The notes: generated by a model from the letters alone, not told the origin. 64,000 nucleotides of DNA from Flavobacterium aquidurense (GCA_900107365.1 FNPS01000002.1:248001-312000), one strand, 5' to 3'. Numbered from the stretch's first letter, positions 33,252 through 43,365 are shown. Made by a program: numbers and translations.

Positions 33252-35057
33252 ATGGCAGATACAATCGAAAAAAACGTAACCCGTGGTGGTCAGTTTTTAG
33301 TTAAGGAAACAAAGTGCGAAGATGTCTTTACACCAGAAGATTTCTCAGAAGAGCAGTTAATGATGCGTGACTCTGTAAAAGAGTTCGTTGACAAAGAATT
33401 ATGGGCGCATAAAGATCGTTTTGAGAAAAAAGATTACGCTTATACAGAATCATCTATGCGTAAAGCTGGTGAACTAGGACTTCTTGGAGTTGCGGTTCCT
33501 GAAGAATATGGCGGATTAGGAATGGGATTTGTATCTACAATGTTAGTTTGCGATTACATTTCTGGTGCTACAGGATCTTTCTCAACTGCTTTTGGTGCGC
33601 ATACAGGAATTGGAACTATGCCAATTACACTTTATGGTACTGAAGAACAAAAGAAAAAATACGTTCCTAAATTGGCTTCTGGAGAATGGTTTGGAGCTTA
33701 TTGCTTAACGGAACCAGGTGCAGGATCTGATGCTAACTCAGGAAAAACAAAAGCTGTTTTATCTGAAGATGGAAAATACTACTCAATCACTGGACAAAAA
33801 ATGTGGATTTCGAATGCAGGTTTCTGTAGCGTTTTCATCGTTTTTGCTAGAATTGGAGATGATAAAAACATTACAGGTTTCATCGTAGAAAACGATCCGT
33901 CAAACGGGATTTCTATGAATGAAGAAGAGCATAAATTAGGAATTCGTGCTTCTTCTACGCGTCAGGTTTTCTTCAACGATACAAAAGTTCCTGTTGAAAA
34001 CATGTTGTCTGAAAGAGGAAACGGTTTCAAAATTGCCATGAATGCTTTAAACGTTGGACGTATTAAATTGGCTGCTGCTTGTTTAGATGCACAACGTAGA
34101 GTTACTTCAAATGCAGTAAAATATGCTAATGAAAGAATTCAGTTCAACACTGCAATTTCATCTTTTGGAGCTATACGTTCTAAATTAGCTGAAATGGCAA
34201 CTAATGCATACGCTGGAGAAAGTGCTTCTTACCGTGCTGCAAAAGATATCGAAGACAGAATTGCTGCTCGTGAAGCTGAAGGAACTTCTCACCAGGAAGC
34301 GGAATTGAAAGGTGTTGAAGAATATGCTATCGAATGTTCAATCTTAAAAGTAGCAGTTTCTGAAGACGTACAATCTTGTGCTGATGAAGGAATTCAGATT
34401 TTTGGTGGAATGGGATTCTCTGAAGACACTCCAATGGAAAGTGCCTGGAGAGATGCTCGTATTGCCAGAATTTACGAAGGAACAAACGAAATCAACAGAA
34501 TGCTTTCTGTAGGTATGTTGATCAAAAAAGCAATGAAAGGACACGTTGATTTATTAGGACCTGCAATGAAGGTTTCTGAAGAATTAATGGGAATTCCATC
34601 TTTTGATACGCCTGATTTCTCTGAATTATTTGCTGAAGAAAAAGGAATTATCGCTAACCTTAAAAAAGTATTCTTAATGGTTGCTGGTAGCGCTGTTCAA
34701 AAATATGGTCCGGATTTAGATTCACACCAACAATTATTGATGGCTGCTTCTGATATCTTAATCGAGGTTTACATGGCTGAAAGTACTATTTTAAGAACGG
34801 AGAAATTAGCCAAAAATCAAGGTGAAGCTAAAGTACAAGAGCAAATTGCTATGGCAAAATTATACTTATACAAAGCAGTAGATATCGTTAACTCTAGAGG
34901 AAAAGAAGGAATTATTTCTTTTGCTGAAGGTGACGAACAACGTATGATGTTAATGGGATTAAAACGTTTCACAAAATATACAAACAATCCAAATGTTGTG
35001 GCATTGAGAGAAACAATTACTTCTAAGTTAGTTGCAGAAAACGAATACTGCTTCTAA
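33252..35057 (+). CDS. fadE: Acyl-CoA dehydrogenase
   Basis: A 601-residue FAD enzyme performing the first beta-oxidation step. Motifs: AYCLTEPGAGSDANSGKTKA and the ISNAGFCSVFIVFARIG FAD region, SERGNGFKIAMNALNVGRI, and IFGGMGFSEDTPMESAWRDARIARIYEGTNEINRMLS, where EGTNE holds the catalytic Glu. The extra C-terminal domain (residues about 440-601) makes it the longer Bacillus FadE/VLCAD-like type. Last gene of the operon, closed by a strong terminator. Confidence 0.95.
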   Translation: MADTIEKNVTRGGQFLVKETKCEDVFTPEDFSEEQLMMRDSVKEFVDKELWAHKDRFEKKDYAYTESSMRKAGELGLLGVAVPEEYGGLGMGFVSTMLVCDYISGATGSFSTAFGAHTGIGTMPITLYGTEEQKKKYVPKLASGEWFGAYCLTEPGAGSDANSGKTKAVLSEDGKYYSITGQKMWISNAGFCSVFIVFARIGDDKNITGFIVENDPSNGISMNEEEHKLGIRASSTRQVFFNDTKVPVENMLSERGNGFKIAMNALNVGRIKLAAACLDAQRRVTSNAVKYANERIQFNTAISSFGAIRSKLAEMATNAYAGESASYRAAKDIEDRIAAREAEGTSHQEAELKGVEEYAIECSILKVAVSEDVQSCADEGIQIFGGMGFSEDTPMESAWRDARIARIYEGTNEINRMLSVGMLIKKAMKGHVDLLGPAMKVSEELMGIPSFDTPDFSELFAEEKGIIANLKKVFLMVAGSAVQKYGPDLDSHQQLLMAASDILIEVYMAESTILRTEKLAKNQGEAKVQEQIAMAKLYLYKAVDIVNSRGKEGIISFAEGDEQRMMLMGLKRFTKYTNNPNVVALRETITSKLVAENEYCF

Positions 35058-35090
35058 TACAAAAATAGTTTTTAGCTTTTAATTTGTTTA

Positions 35091-35129
35091 AACCCGCACA
35101 AGTCCGAAACTGTGCGGGTTTATTTTTTT
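35091..35129 (+). terminator. Terminator of the fad operon
   Basis: Perfect 10-bp stem AACCCGCACA (35091-35100) / TGTGCGGGTT (35111-35120) with a T-rich tail. Confidence 0.9.
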
Positions 35130-35220
35130 GTTTTTTTTTTCATCAAATAAGTGATATAAGTTCATTTAATGTAGAGGCGCATAGCAGTGGGGTTAAACTA
35201 AAGTTCATATAAAATAGTTT

Positions 35221-35281
35221 TGCCACAGATTACAGGATTAAAATGATTTAAAAATCTTTATAAATCGTGTAATCTGTGGCA
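35221..35281. repeat. TGCCACAGATTAC inverted repeat
   Basis: Left arm 35221-35233 and right arm 35269-35281 are exactly complementary (13 bp). The loop contains AT-rich CAGATT-like words. It lies between fadE and the converging BCCT gene. Confidence 0.8.
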
Positions 35282-35311
35282 TTTTATATTCCAATTAATT
35301 ATAATTAACAA

Positions 35312-37321
35312 TTAACTAATCGGTTTCATGATCAAATCGTGATCGCCTTCTGAACTTAGATTTAAGAAGCGTTCATATTCTCTTAGCACATCTGAAATGA
35401 TTCCGTCTTTACCGAAATATTGAATATCATAACCCATTCTGTGATCTCCAAAATACGTAATCGGCTGAAATATTACTTCGGAATCGATGTCCGGTGTGTT
35501 TTTCTCATTAATTAAGGTTTCAGAAACAGTTTGCCTTTGGGCCATTACTCCATATTTAAAATTTCGCAATTGATCGTATTTGATTTCCAACTCAATTGCC
35601 TGCGGATCTGAAAAGGAATTTATATGGGCTTCAATGTTGTTTTTTGACAATTCAACAGACAATTCTTCAAAAGCTTTTTTTACGGTTTCATTCAGAAATT
35701 TATGCACATCTTTCTTTTGGGAAACGGTTACAATTTTTTCTAAATGTTCCCGCCAATTGTTGTTGTTCCAATTCAGACTTCCGTGCGAATATTTTTTCTC
35801 ACTGTATTCGCTGTCTACCACCAGAGCTTTCCATAAATTATAACACAGCAACGCCATAATAATTCCGAAAGGCAATGCTGTAATCAAAGTCATCGTTTGA
35901 AGTGAAGCTAAACCACCTGTTCGCAATAAGCTTAAAGATAAAAGTGATAACAGAACACCCCAAAAAACACTTTGCCATTTCGGAGAACTAATAGCTCCTT
36001 TAGAAGCGATCCCATTCATAATAAAGATCCCAGAATCGGCGGAAGTGATAAAAAACACACAGATGATTAGGATTGATAAGGCGTTCAAAAATGTCGTTAA
36101 AGGAAAATAAGTAAAGAAATTAAACAAGAGCGTATCCGGATTATTAGCAAATACACTTAAAGCACCATGAGCAACATGTTCATCAATCCATACAGCACTG
36201 CTTCCGAACACGGTCATCCAAAGAAAATTAAAAAACGAAGGAAGGAATAAAACAGCCAGAATAAACTCGCGAATAGTTCTTCCCTTAGAAATTTTAGCTA
36301 TAAATAATCCAACATAAGGTGCCCAGGATATCCACCATGCCCAATATAAAATAGTCCAGTTAGAAAACCATTCCTGGCTTCCTTTTTCATAAGCGTAGGT
36401 ATTAAAAGTCAACGATACAAAATGGCTGATGTAATGCCCTAAACCTTCCGTAAAAGTACTAAGGATGTAAATCGTTGGTCCGCAAATCAAGATAAACAAC
36501 ATTAATAAAACGGCCATCATAATATTTAGTTCACTTAGTTTTTTAACTCCTTTTCCTAAGCCGGAAATAGCAGAAAAAACAGCAATTAGCATCACTACTA
36601 AAACAATTATAACCTGATAGGTAAAACCAGTATCGGGAATTAAATGAAGACTTACTAATCCGGCACTTAATTGTACAACACCGAAACCGAGTGTGGTTGC
36701 TATTCCGAAAAAAGTACTACACAAACCAAAAACATCAACAATATTTCCAAATTTCCCATGGATTTTGCCTTTCAAAATAGGATAAAAACCACTTCGAATC
36801 GCTAAAGGTAAATTATGTCTGTAAGCAAAATAAGCAAGAGACAAACCCACTACACCATAAATCGACCAGGCATGAAATCCCCAGTGAAAAAAGGTATAGA
36901 GCTGTGCTTCTTTCGCTCTTAAATTTTCAGCTAAATTAGCATTAGCCGGTGTGGCATAATGTGACATCGTCTCTCCTACTCCAAAATACATTAAACCAAT
37001 TCCCATTCCGGCAGCAAAAAGCATGGCAACCCAGGAAAAAAAAGAATATTCTGGTTCTGAATCATCTGCTCCCAATTTGATTTTACCGAATTTGCTAATA
37101 GCCAATGTGATCAAAAACAAAACAAAAACAGTAACTAATAAGACATAAAGCCAACTCAGATTTCTGAATATAATATCTTTCACAAAATTAAAAGACTGCT
37201 CTGCCTCTTTTGAGAAAAAACCACAAAACAATGAAATTGCAATAATTATGGTTAAACTTGGTAAGGCAACTGATTTTGTAAAATTGGTTTGAAATACACT
37301 TGAGCCGGTAGATTTATTCAT
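35312..37321 (-). CDS. BCCT-family betaine/choline/carnitine transporter
   Basis: A 669-residue protein with start at 37321 (MNKSTGSS); an upstream in-frame ATG adds 12 residues. About twelve membrane segments fill residues 15-510, with the BCCT signature WTILYWAWWISWAPYVGLFIAKISKGRTIREF (in parts, about residues 330-362) whose aromatic residues form the substrate box. A cytosolic C-terminal tail of about 150 residues (NWREHLEKIVTVSQKKDVHKFL onward) is longer than in BetP-type proteins and resembles the tail of E. coli BetT. Imports a quaternary amine, probably for osmoprotection. No catabolic neighbours. Confidence 0.93.
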   Translation of the reverse strand: MNKSTGSSVFQTNFTKSVALPSLTIIIAISLFCGFFSKEAEQSFNFVKDIIFRNLSWLYVLLVTVFVLFLITLAISKFGKIKLGADDSEPEYSFFSWVAMLFAAGMGIGLMYFGVGETMSHYATPANANLAENLRAKEAQLYTFFHWGFHAWSIYGVVGLSLAYFAYRHNLPLAIRSGFYPILKGKIHGKFGNIVDVFGLCSTFFGIATTLGFGVVQLSAGLVSLHLIPDTGFTYQVIIVLVVMLIAVFSAISGLGKGVKKLSELNIMMAVLLMLFILICGPTIYILSTFTEGLGHYISHFVSLTFNTYAYEKGSQEWFSNWTILYWAWWISWAPYVGLFIAKISKGRTIREFILAVLFLPSFFNFLWMTVFGSSAVWIDEHVAHGALSVFANNPDTLLFNFFTYFPLTTFLNALSILIICVFFITSADSGIFIMNGIASKGAISSPKWQSVFWGVLLSLLSLSLLRTGGLASLQTMTLITALPFGIIMALLCYNLWKALVVDSEYSEKKYSHGSLNWNNNNWREHLEKIVTVSQKKDVHKFLNETVKKAFEELSVELSKNNIEAHINSFSDPQAIELEIKYDQLRNFKYGVMAQRQTVSETLINEKNTPDIDSEVIFQPITYFGDHRMGYDIQYFGKDGIISDVLREYERFLNLSSEGDHDLIMKPIS

Positions 37322-37585
37322 AGTAAAATGATTTATTATTTTTATTATTTCAAACAAGCTTTAGTTTTATAACGGTGTTAACAGGAATCAACAAAGAATT
37401 TAAAAAACTATTAATCAATGTATTGTAAATTTAATCAAAAAGAAATGTTTTTCTTAAATCCCACTAAAAATATTAATCTCTGCCAAAAATCTAAGCATGC
37501 AACTATGTACTGTGAAGCTATTTCACTGCTACTTTATTGGAAAAGTTTTATATTTAGCATTCAAAAAACTCAAAAAACATAAATA

Positions 37586-38680
37586 ATGAAACAAATTAAC
37601 CTGATTGCCTTTTTATTATTGTGCACTTTTACAACAAATACTTTCGCGCAAAAAAATAAAAAATTGGATATTATTGCTTACTACACCGGCGATGACAAAT
37701 TGATTAACGAATATGAAGTAAACAAACTGGATCAAATTATTTTTAGTTTTTGCCATTTAAAAAACGGTAAATTAAGCGTTGATTCTCCTAAAGATTCGAT
37801 AACCATTAAACACCTGGTTTCTTTAAAAGCTACAAATCCACAACTTAAAATTGTTTTATCTCTTGGTGGATGGGGTGGTTGCGAACCATGTTCCGCTGCA
37901 TTTTCAACTCCCGAGGGAAGATTAACTTTTGCTAAATCAGTAAAAGAAGTTAGTACTTATTTTAAAGTAGATGGTTTAGATTTAGACTGGGAATATCCGG
38001 CTATAGAAGGACTTCCAGGCCATTTATATCAAGCTGCAGATAAACCAAATTTTACTGAGCTGATCAAAATTTTACGTTCTACTTTAGGGAAAAAATATGA
38101 ATTGAGTTTTGCTGCCGGAGGTTTTCAAAAATATTTAGACGAATCTATTGATTGGAAAACTGTAGCACCACTTGTAAATCGTATAAACATTATGAGTTAT
38201 GATTTGGTAAACGGATATTCTAAAGTTACAGGTCACCATACTCCGCTATACAGCACAAAACCAAATGAAGAATCAACAGACAGAGCGGTTACTTATCTTT
38301 TAAAACAAGGAGTTCCTGCAGAAAAATTAATCATAGGTGGTGCTTTTTATACCAGAACATGGAAAAATGTCGAAAACATCAACAACGGTTTATATCAATC
38401 TGGTGAACACATTCCTGGTGCTGATTTTAAAAACTTTGCTACAACTTATACAGAAGCAAATGGGTGGAAATATTTTTATGATGAAAAAGCGCAAGCACCT
38501 TACTGGTACAACGCAGGAACAAAAACATTTGCTACATCTGATGATATTAGATCTATAAAAGCAAAAACAGAATATGTGAAAACTAAAAAATTAGGCGGGA
38601 TTATGTTTTGGGAATTGCCTTTGGACGCAACTCGCAACGGAATGGTAAACGCTATCTATGAAGTAAAAGTGGCTAAATAA
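37586..38680 (+). CDS. Glycoside hydrolase family 18 (chitinase-like) protein
   Basis: A 364-residue secreted enzyme. Signal peptide to about residue 21 (TTNTFAQ). The catalytic motif DGLDLDWEYP (129-138) has the acid Glu136, and the SLGGWGG strand (92-98) and MSYDLVNG motif are typical of GH18. A C-terminal IMFWELPLDATRNGM closes the barrel. Likely acts on chitin or a GlcNAc oligomer in the periplasm or outside; no binding domain or type IX C-terminal signal is seen. A strong terminator follows. Confidence 0.93.
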   Translation: MKQINLIAFLLLCTFTTNTFAQKNKKLDIIAYYTGDDKLINEYEVNKLDQIIFSFCHLKNGKLSVDSPKDSITIKHLVSLKATNPQLKIVLSLGGWGGCEPCSAAFSTPEGRLTFAKSVKEVSTYFKVDGLDLDWEYPAIEGLPGHLYQAADKPNFTELIKILRSTLGKKYELSFAAGGFQKYLDESIDWKTVAPLVNRINIMSYDLVNGYSKVTGHHTPLYSTKPNEESTDRAVTYLLKQGVPAEKLIIGGAFYTRTWKNVENINNGLYQSGEHIPGADFKNFATTYTEANGWKYFYDEKAQAPYWYNAGTKTFATSDDIRSIKAKTEYVKTKKLGGIMFWELPLDATRNGMVNAIYEVKVAK

Positions 38681-38694
38681 ATAGTCCTGAAAAT

Positions 38695-38737
38695 AAAAAA
38701 GCGGCAGTTATAGAAACCTATAACTGCCGCTTTTTTT
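38695..38737. terminator. Strong bidirectional terminator
   Basis: 18-bp stem AAAAAGCGGCAGTTATAG / CTATAACTGCCGCTTTTT with a 4-base loop. It serves the GH18 gene and the converging gene. Confidence 0.92.
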
Positions 38738-38746
38738 AGTTCAAAA

Positions 38747-39235
38747 TTACATTTTAACTTTTGTTTTATCCAATTCTCCAATAAAAGGAATAGACTCCTG
38801 AATTTCGTTGCGAATAACAGTTTGTAAATAAACCTCTAACTGAATAAATTTTGCTGCATTTATTGCTCCTATTGCTTTTTTGGCCTGACCATAAGTTTTA
38901 GAATACAACTTCTCATAATCCTGATTATTCTTCAAGGTCCCTTTTGCAAGCTCATCTGCTTTTTCATCTGTTAGAGTTGCATAATTACTTGCATAATCAT
39001 TAATTAGTTGTAACTTATTTTGTCCAAGAGTTTTACGCTCCATCTCATAATTGTCATACACTTTTGTAAAAGCTGCAGCCTGAGTATCAGACAAATTCAT
39101 ATATTGTCTTACAAGATCACTTTTAGATTTTCCATAAATACTCTGCACTAATTCTACATCTTCCTTATAGGACGATTGAGCATACGACGAAAACGAGGCA
39201 ATTGCCAAAACAAGGATAACACTTAATTTTTTCAT
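38747..39235 (-). CDS. Periplasmic helical protein (Spy/CpxP-like), unknown
   Basis: A 162-residue protein with a signal peptide (MKKLSVILVLAIASFSSYAQ) and an all-helical mature part. MNLSDTQAAAFTKVYDNYEMERK and ATLTDEKADELAKGTLKNNQDYEKL (in parts) resemble LTxxQ-type repeats of Spy/CpxP chaperones, but the match is loose. It lies head of nothing, upstream of no sensor. Function unassigned. Confidence 0.72.
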   Translation of the reverse strand: MKKLSVILVLAIASFSSYAQSSYKEDVELVQSIYGKSKSDLVRQYMNLSDTQAAAFTKVYDNYEMERKTLGQNKLQLINDYASNYATLTDEKADELAKGTLKNNQDYEKLYSKTYGQAKKAIGAINAAKFIQLEVYLQTVIRNEIQESIPFIGELDKTKVKM

Positions 39236-39319
39236 GGTTTTTAGTTTTTTAAAAATTATTTACAAACATTTATTTACTATAAAATATATTGATTTTCAAG
39301 ATATTACATTATTTAAATT

Positions 39320-40237
39320 TTAAAAGAAAGAATACTGGTAAGCGGCTGTCAAAGCATAATAATTTAATCCATTATTGGTGTAAGCCCCCACATGGTATTG
39401 AAACTTGATGGTCTGCCCTTTTGCAATAGGAGTTGAAAATGTAGCTCCAACTCTCCAATTGTCTATTTGACTATCATCAGAAACACCATTTATTATAGTT
39501 TCGCCTCCAAAAAACCAATTTGTATTAAGGCCAATCCACATGCTGTTCTTGAAATAATAGCTGCCGTGCGCCTGCAAACTGTAAGTATGCTTTTGCTCTA
39601 ACTTTTTCCCCATAAAATCATTGTTATCCGTATAAAACCAGATACCTCCGTAGACTTCTGCATAGAAATGAGAAAATCGTTGTGAAACACCAATTTCCGG
39701 CTTAAATCCCCAACGGTTTGTACCTATATTCACCCGTTTATCATCGTAATATTTTCCTGTCGGGATTGAGGTTACCAGACTTACCCCTAAGATGGTTTTT
39801 TGCTCGAATTTTCTAAATTCAGCTTTATCAAGGGCAGGCGAACCTAATAAATTTACTCCAAAACGTACTTTCATATCACCAAAGCCCGTTCTTGAACCGG
39901 TTATATTCTCACCGTTTACATTTGCCGATCCATCCATAAAAGTATAAGGTAACGCAACTTGTATACGAGCCAATTTGCCTGACAAACCAAATGTTCTCAC
40001 GTAATTTGCCGCAAAATTATGACTCTGAATCGTAAAGTCAGAAATTGGCAAAGACGGCTCTGTTAATACATTTCCATCCATGAAGGCATATCCGACGGCT
40101 ACCACATTTAATTTTTTTGGAACATTAGCATATACACGCGGTTCTAAATCCTGGCTAAAAGCCGAAAACATTCCCAGTAGAAACACTATTATCAAGTAAT
40201 GTTTCTGGATCAAAACATAAAAAGTATTTTTTGGCAT
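39320..40237 (-). CDS. Outer-membrane protein of the phenol MetA-pathway family (PF13557-like)
   Basis: A 305-residue protein with a signal peptide (to about residue 29, FSAFSQ) and a beta-barrel pattern. Characteristic segments are IQVALPYTFMDGSANVNGE, SRTGFGDMKVRFGVNLLG, SIPTGKYYDDKRVNIGTNRW, and the closing strand YALTAAYQYSFF with terminal Phe. The family forms outer-membrane channels of uncertain substrate. It is followed on the same strand by the helical periplasmic gene 84 bases downstream. Confidence 0.85.
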   Translation of the reverse strand: MPKNTFYVLIQKHYLIIVFLLGMFSAFSQDLEPRVYANVPKKLNVVAVGYAFMDGNVLTEPSLPISDFTIQSHNFAANYVRTFGLSGKLARIQVALPYTFMDGSANVNGENITGSRTGFGDMKVRFGVNLLGSPALDKAEFRKFEQKTILGVSLVTSIPTGKYYDDKRVNIGTNRWGFKPEIGVSQRFSHFYAEVYGGIWFYTDNNDFMGKKLEQKHTYSLQAHGSYYFKNSMWIGLNTNWFFGGETIINGVSDDSQIDNWRVGATFSTPIAKGQTIKFQYHVGAYTNNGLNYYALTAAYQYSFF

Positions 40238-40285
40238 AAAGTAAAGAATTCGGGGATATCATTATTAAAAATTAAAACGCTCTTC

Positions 40286-40807
40286 TTATTTTTTATCTGC
40301 TTCAACTTTTGGAGCTTCAATTTCTCCATCATACGAAATCGATGCTCTGTTATTACTGGTGACAGAAAGAGATGCTCCTCCATCATAAAAAATAGTAAAC
40401 ATAAGGCTATAAGCATCATCTTTACCTTTCACAGAAGCCTTAACCGTATACGACTTTTTCTTTTTTTCAATTTGAATATTCTCTGGCACACCTTCGAATT
40501 TTATGCCGCCATCTCCGCCGTATGCGACATTATAAGCGCGGCCAAAAAAAGGCAAATCACATGTTGTCTTCTCTGTATTAAATTTCAAAAAATAAGTATT
40601 GTAATCTAAATTCAAAAGTCGGCCACCTTGCGGAGTTGCTTTTTGTGCTTCAAAAACAAAATTTTTAGAATCAATAAGTGCTTCAATTTCTTTTTGTTTT
40701 TGTAATTCTCGTTCTGCTTTTAATTCTTTCTTTGTTTTTTCCTGCGCTAAAACCGGAAAACTCAAAAAGAAAGATAACACTAATAAAATCGATAATTTAT
40801 CTTTCAT
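40286..40807 (-). CDS. DUF4251 domain protein
   Basis: A 173-residue secreted protein. Signal peptide to about residue 21 (FPVLAQ), a Lys/Glu-rich helix (KTKKELKAERELQKQKEIE), then the DUF4251 core: IDSKNFVFEAQKATPQGGR, LDYNTYFLKFNTEKTTCDLPFFGRAYNVAYGGDGGIKF in segments. The family is Bacteroidetes-specific and of unknown role. It may form a unit with the META-domain lipoprotein 35 bases upstream. Confidence 0.88.
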   Translation of the reverse strand: MKDKLSILLVLSFFLSFPVLAQEKTKKELKAERELQKQKEIEALIDSKNFVFEAQKATPQGGRLLNLDYNTYFLKFNTEKTTCDLPFFGRAYNVAYGGDGGIKFEGVPENIQIEKKKKSYTVKASVKGKDDAYSLMFTIFYDGGASLSVTSNNRASISYDGEIEAPKVEADKK

Positions 40808-40842
40808 AAAATAAATATTTAATAGAGTTAATTAAGTAGAAA

Positions 40843-41268
40843 TTACTTTTTGGTAAATCGCATCATTGCAATATCTCCAGAAATAAGATTCAGGGTTTTG
40901 CCTTCATCTGTTACGTCATATGAAGTTATTTTTTGCAAAGTACTCATAAATACCTGCTCTCCCTGACCATCCTGACACATCATTTTGGTCATGGCCATAG
41001 GTTGCGTAAAATCAATTTTATTACCGTCAAGAACAAGTTTCCCGTTAAATGAATTACAGCTGCTGTTCCCTGAAATATGATTTTCTTTCAGGTCAAAATT
41101 TATGGTTGGTTTTTTGTTTGGATACAAACCATCAAAAGCTATTCTTGGGCCCGAAATATAATTTAATTCCCAATTTCCTTCCAGTTTAGATACTGTATCT
41201 ACTTTTTTGCATTTACACGAAATTAGTATAGCGCTTAAAAAAACAAGGATAAAAACATTCTTCATCAT
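40843..41268 (-). CDS. META-domain (HslJ-like) lipoprotein
   Basis: A 141-residue lipoprotein with lipobox LISC (Cys around residue 18). The META domain covers the mature part: LEGNWELNYISGPRIAFDG, NFDLKENHISGNSSCNSFNGKLVLDGNKIDF and MTKMMCQDGQGEQVFMSTLQ, the last with the conserved Cys. Related to E. coli HslJ; probably a periplasmic or outer-membrane stress protein. The start is divergent from sodC. Confidence 0.9.
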   Translation of the reverse strand: MMKNVFILVFLSAILISCKCKKVDTVSKLEGNWELNYISGPRIAFDGLYPNKKPTINFDLKENHISGNSSCNSFNGKLVLDGNKIDFTQPMAMTKMMCQDGQGEQVFMSTLQKITSYDVTDEGKTLNLISGDIAMMRFTKK

Positions 41269-41481
41269 AACGTTACAGATTAAATATTAATGAATTAGAA
41301 AATTGAATTTGGGAAAATTTTCGTTAAATACCTCTACGAATTTAAGCAATATTTTTGTCTTCAACCTCAAACTTTTAGTAAAATACAATTAATAGTTTTA
41401 GTTTTTTTTAACTTAAGACGTTAACTTATATCGTATTTTTTATGTTAAATTTACTTAATCTTTAATTTAAAAGCCTCGCAT

Positions 41482-42009
41482 ATGAAAAAAATAATTGTTT
41501 CTTTCGCCATAATTACTGCCTTGATAATTGGTTGTAAGACGAATACAAAGTCGAATGACGCTAAAACTATAACGGTAAATTTAGAACCAAAAAGTAATAG
41601 CACCGTAAGCGGAACTGCTACTTTTACAGAGAAAAACGGAAAAGTAACTTTTGTTGCAAAAGTTGCCGGATTACAGCCCGGAGTTCATGCGATACACATT
41701 CACGAAAAATCAGATTGTACTGCTGCCGACGGAAGTTCTGCTGGTGGACACTGGAATCCAACCTTTAAAAAACATGGAAAATGGGGAGTTGGTGAATATC
41801 ACAAAGGAGATATCGGAAACTTCACTGCTGATGCAAAAGGTAACGGAACCATTACTTTAACTACTGACGAATGGTGTGTAGGCTGTGGTGATGCAACCAA
41901 AGATGTTCTGGGAAAAGGTTTAATAGTACATCAGGGAACGGATGATTTTACTACACAACCTACCGGAAATGCTGGCGGTCGTGTTGCCTGCGCAGGAATC
42001 ATCAAATAA
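41482..42009 (+). CDS. sodC: Cu/Zn superoxide dismutase (lipoprotein)
   Basis: A 175-residue protein. Lipobox IIGC with Cys18. Copper and zinc ligands are visible: HAIHIHEKSDC (His pair and disulphide Cys), GGHWNPTFKKHG, and the downstream GNFTADAKGNGTI. The C-terminal part has IVHQGTDDFTTQPTGNAGGRVACAGII with the active-site Arg and second disulphide Cys. Disproportionates superoxide in the periplasm or at the surface. An extra CVGC pair (TDEWCVGCGD) is unusual but seen in some bacterial enzymes. Confidence 0.95.
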   Translation: MKKIIVSFAIITALIIGCKTNTKSNDAKTITVNLEPKSNSTVSGTATFTEKNGKVTFVAKVAGLQPGVHAIHIHEKSDCTAADGSSAGGHWNPTFKKHGKWGVGEYHKGDIGNFTADAKGNGTITLTTDEWCVGCGDATKDVLGKGLIVHQGTDDFTTQPTGNAGGRVACAGIIK

Positions 42010-42087
42010 AAATTCAATAACCACTATTTTTTCACAAAATCTAGTGGTTATTTCATTTTAAAGTAATTCTAAAACGAGAAAAAAATA

Positions 42088-42095
42088 TAGCTTTG
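42088..42095 (+). promoter_or_regulatory. -7 promoter element of the LETM1-related gene
   Basis: TAGCTTTG fits TAnnTTTG, 19 bases upstream of the ATG at 42115. Confidence 0.4.
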
Positions 42096-42114
42096 TAGCC
42101 TCAAACAAAAGTTA

Positions 42115-43317
42115 ATGATTAACCCATCGGCACCAGGTTGGATAGATAAGTTTTTTAGCGAACAAAAGTTTTCAGAAGCCATTCCTTTTGATACTAATGA
42201 ATCGTTTTATGATAAAGTCAGAGCAACCGGCTTCATTTATGGTCACATCATTTCGGTTGATTCCCGAATTCCTATTCCGATAAAAGGCTGGTTTAAAACC
42301 GAGATTTCTAAAATTGCCTTATTAAATACTTTGTATGGTGTTTTTTGTCTGGAAAAAAGAAATTCTGAACCCGACAACTTTACTACCGAAGTTTTAAAAT
42401 TTTATAAAGAAATGAATCCGGAAGGATTTAGTTTATTTAAAATTTTACTTCCAAAAGATACTCCTTCCCTTTCACTGGAAAGTATAATTGATCAGAGAGT
42501 ACAGACTAACGACAGTATTATCAGTAAAAACTTTTCGCATTTGGTAACCAATGCTTTGTTATTTATTGATGTATTAGCTTTTAGACAATATTTAGAACAT
42601 GGTGCAATTCCGGAGAAATATTTAAAGCGAATTGAAGAAACGGTTCTTGGTATTGTTGGTTTGGCCTTAAAAACCAAAACCGTAAAATCGCAACATGATG
42701 ATTTATTGATTAAACTTTTTGAAGCATCAATACGCTATTCAAAATTTTCAAAAGTTACCGTTGATACCTTAGAAACTTTGCAACTTGATTATTTCACCAA
42801 TAAACTAGAACATTATTACCTAATCGATATGGCCGGAATGGCTTTATGGAGTGATGGTGTGGTCGAAAATGAAGAAGCTTACTTTTTGTATTCGTTAGGT
42901 TCAATGATGAGAGTTCCGGACGATTTTGTAACACACAGTATCGATACTACCAATTCGTTTATAACAACACATAAAAAGAAAATCCCGTATTTTAACTATT
43001 CAAATCCGGTAAAACATTTTTACGACCAAATGACACACACAGTCGTAAAACTGATTATTAGAAACAAAAACAGACTGGTTAAGGAAATTGTTCAGAGTAA
43101 AGAATTGATGGTGCTACTGGCTTATTCTACAACCAGAGACCTGGATGCCAAGGAAAAGAAAAAAGTAAAAAAACAACTTTTGGATATCTGTAAAACGATT
43201 CCGTCACTTACTATCTTTTTACTTCCCGGCGGAAGTTTGTTATTGCCAATTTTAATAAAGTTTATTCCGACGATGTTACCATCGGCATTCAATGAAAATC
43301 TAGACGAAAACGAATAA
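42115..43317 (+). CDS. LETM1-related biofilm-associated protein
   Basis: A 400-residue protein without signal peptide. The N-terminus MINPSAPGWIDKFF and the body match the Bacteroidetes proteins annotated LETM1-related biofilm-associated. A TerB-like segment is visible (IDMAGMALWSDGVVENEEAYFLYSLGSMM in parts, about residues 240-270). The C-terminal IPSLTIFLLPGGSLLLPILIKFIPTMLPSAF is the LETM1-like piece and could associate with membrane. Role in biofilm is from family annotation only. Confidence 0.85.
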   Translation: MINPSAPGWIDKFFSEQKFSEAIPFDTNESFYDKVRATGFIYGHIISVDSRIPIPIKGWFKTEISKIALLNTLYGVFCLEKRNSEPDNFTTEVLKFYKEMNPEGFSLFKILLPKDTPSLSLESIIDQRVQTNDSIISKNFSHLVTNALLFIDVLAFRQYLEHGAIPEKYLKRIEETVLGIVGLALKTKTVKSQHDDLLIKLFEASIRYSKFSKVTVDTLETLQLDYFTNKLEHYYLIDMAGMALWSDGVVENEEAYFLYSLGSMMRVPDDFVTHSIDTTNSFITTHKKKIPYFNYSNPVKHFYDQMTHTVVKLIIRNKNRLVKEIVQSKELMVLLAYSTTRDLDAKEKKKVKKQLLDICKTIPSLTIFLLPGGSLLLPILIKFIPTMLPSAFNENLDENE

Positions 43318-43347
43318 AAAAAAATCGCCCTTTTGAGGCGATTTTCT
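43316..43347. terminator. Bidirectional terminator
   Basis: Stem AAAATCGCC (43321-43329) / GGCGATTTT (43337-43345) between converging genes, with A- and T-runs. Confidence 0.78.
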
Positions 43348-43365
43348 ATTCTAATAAATATCTTC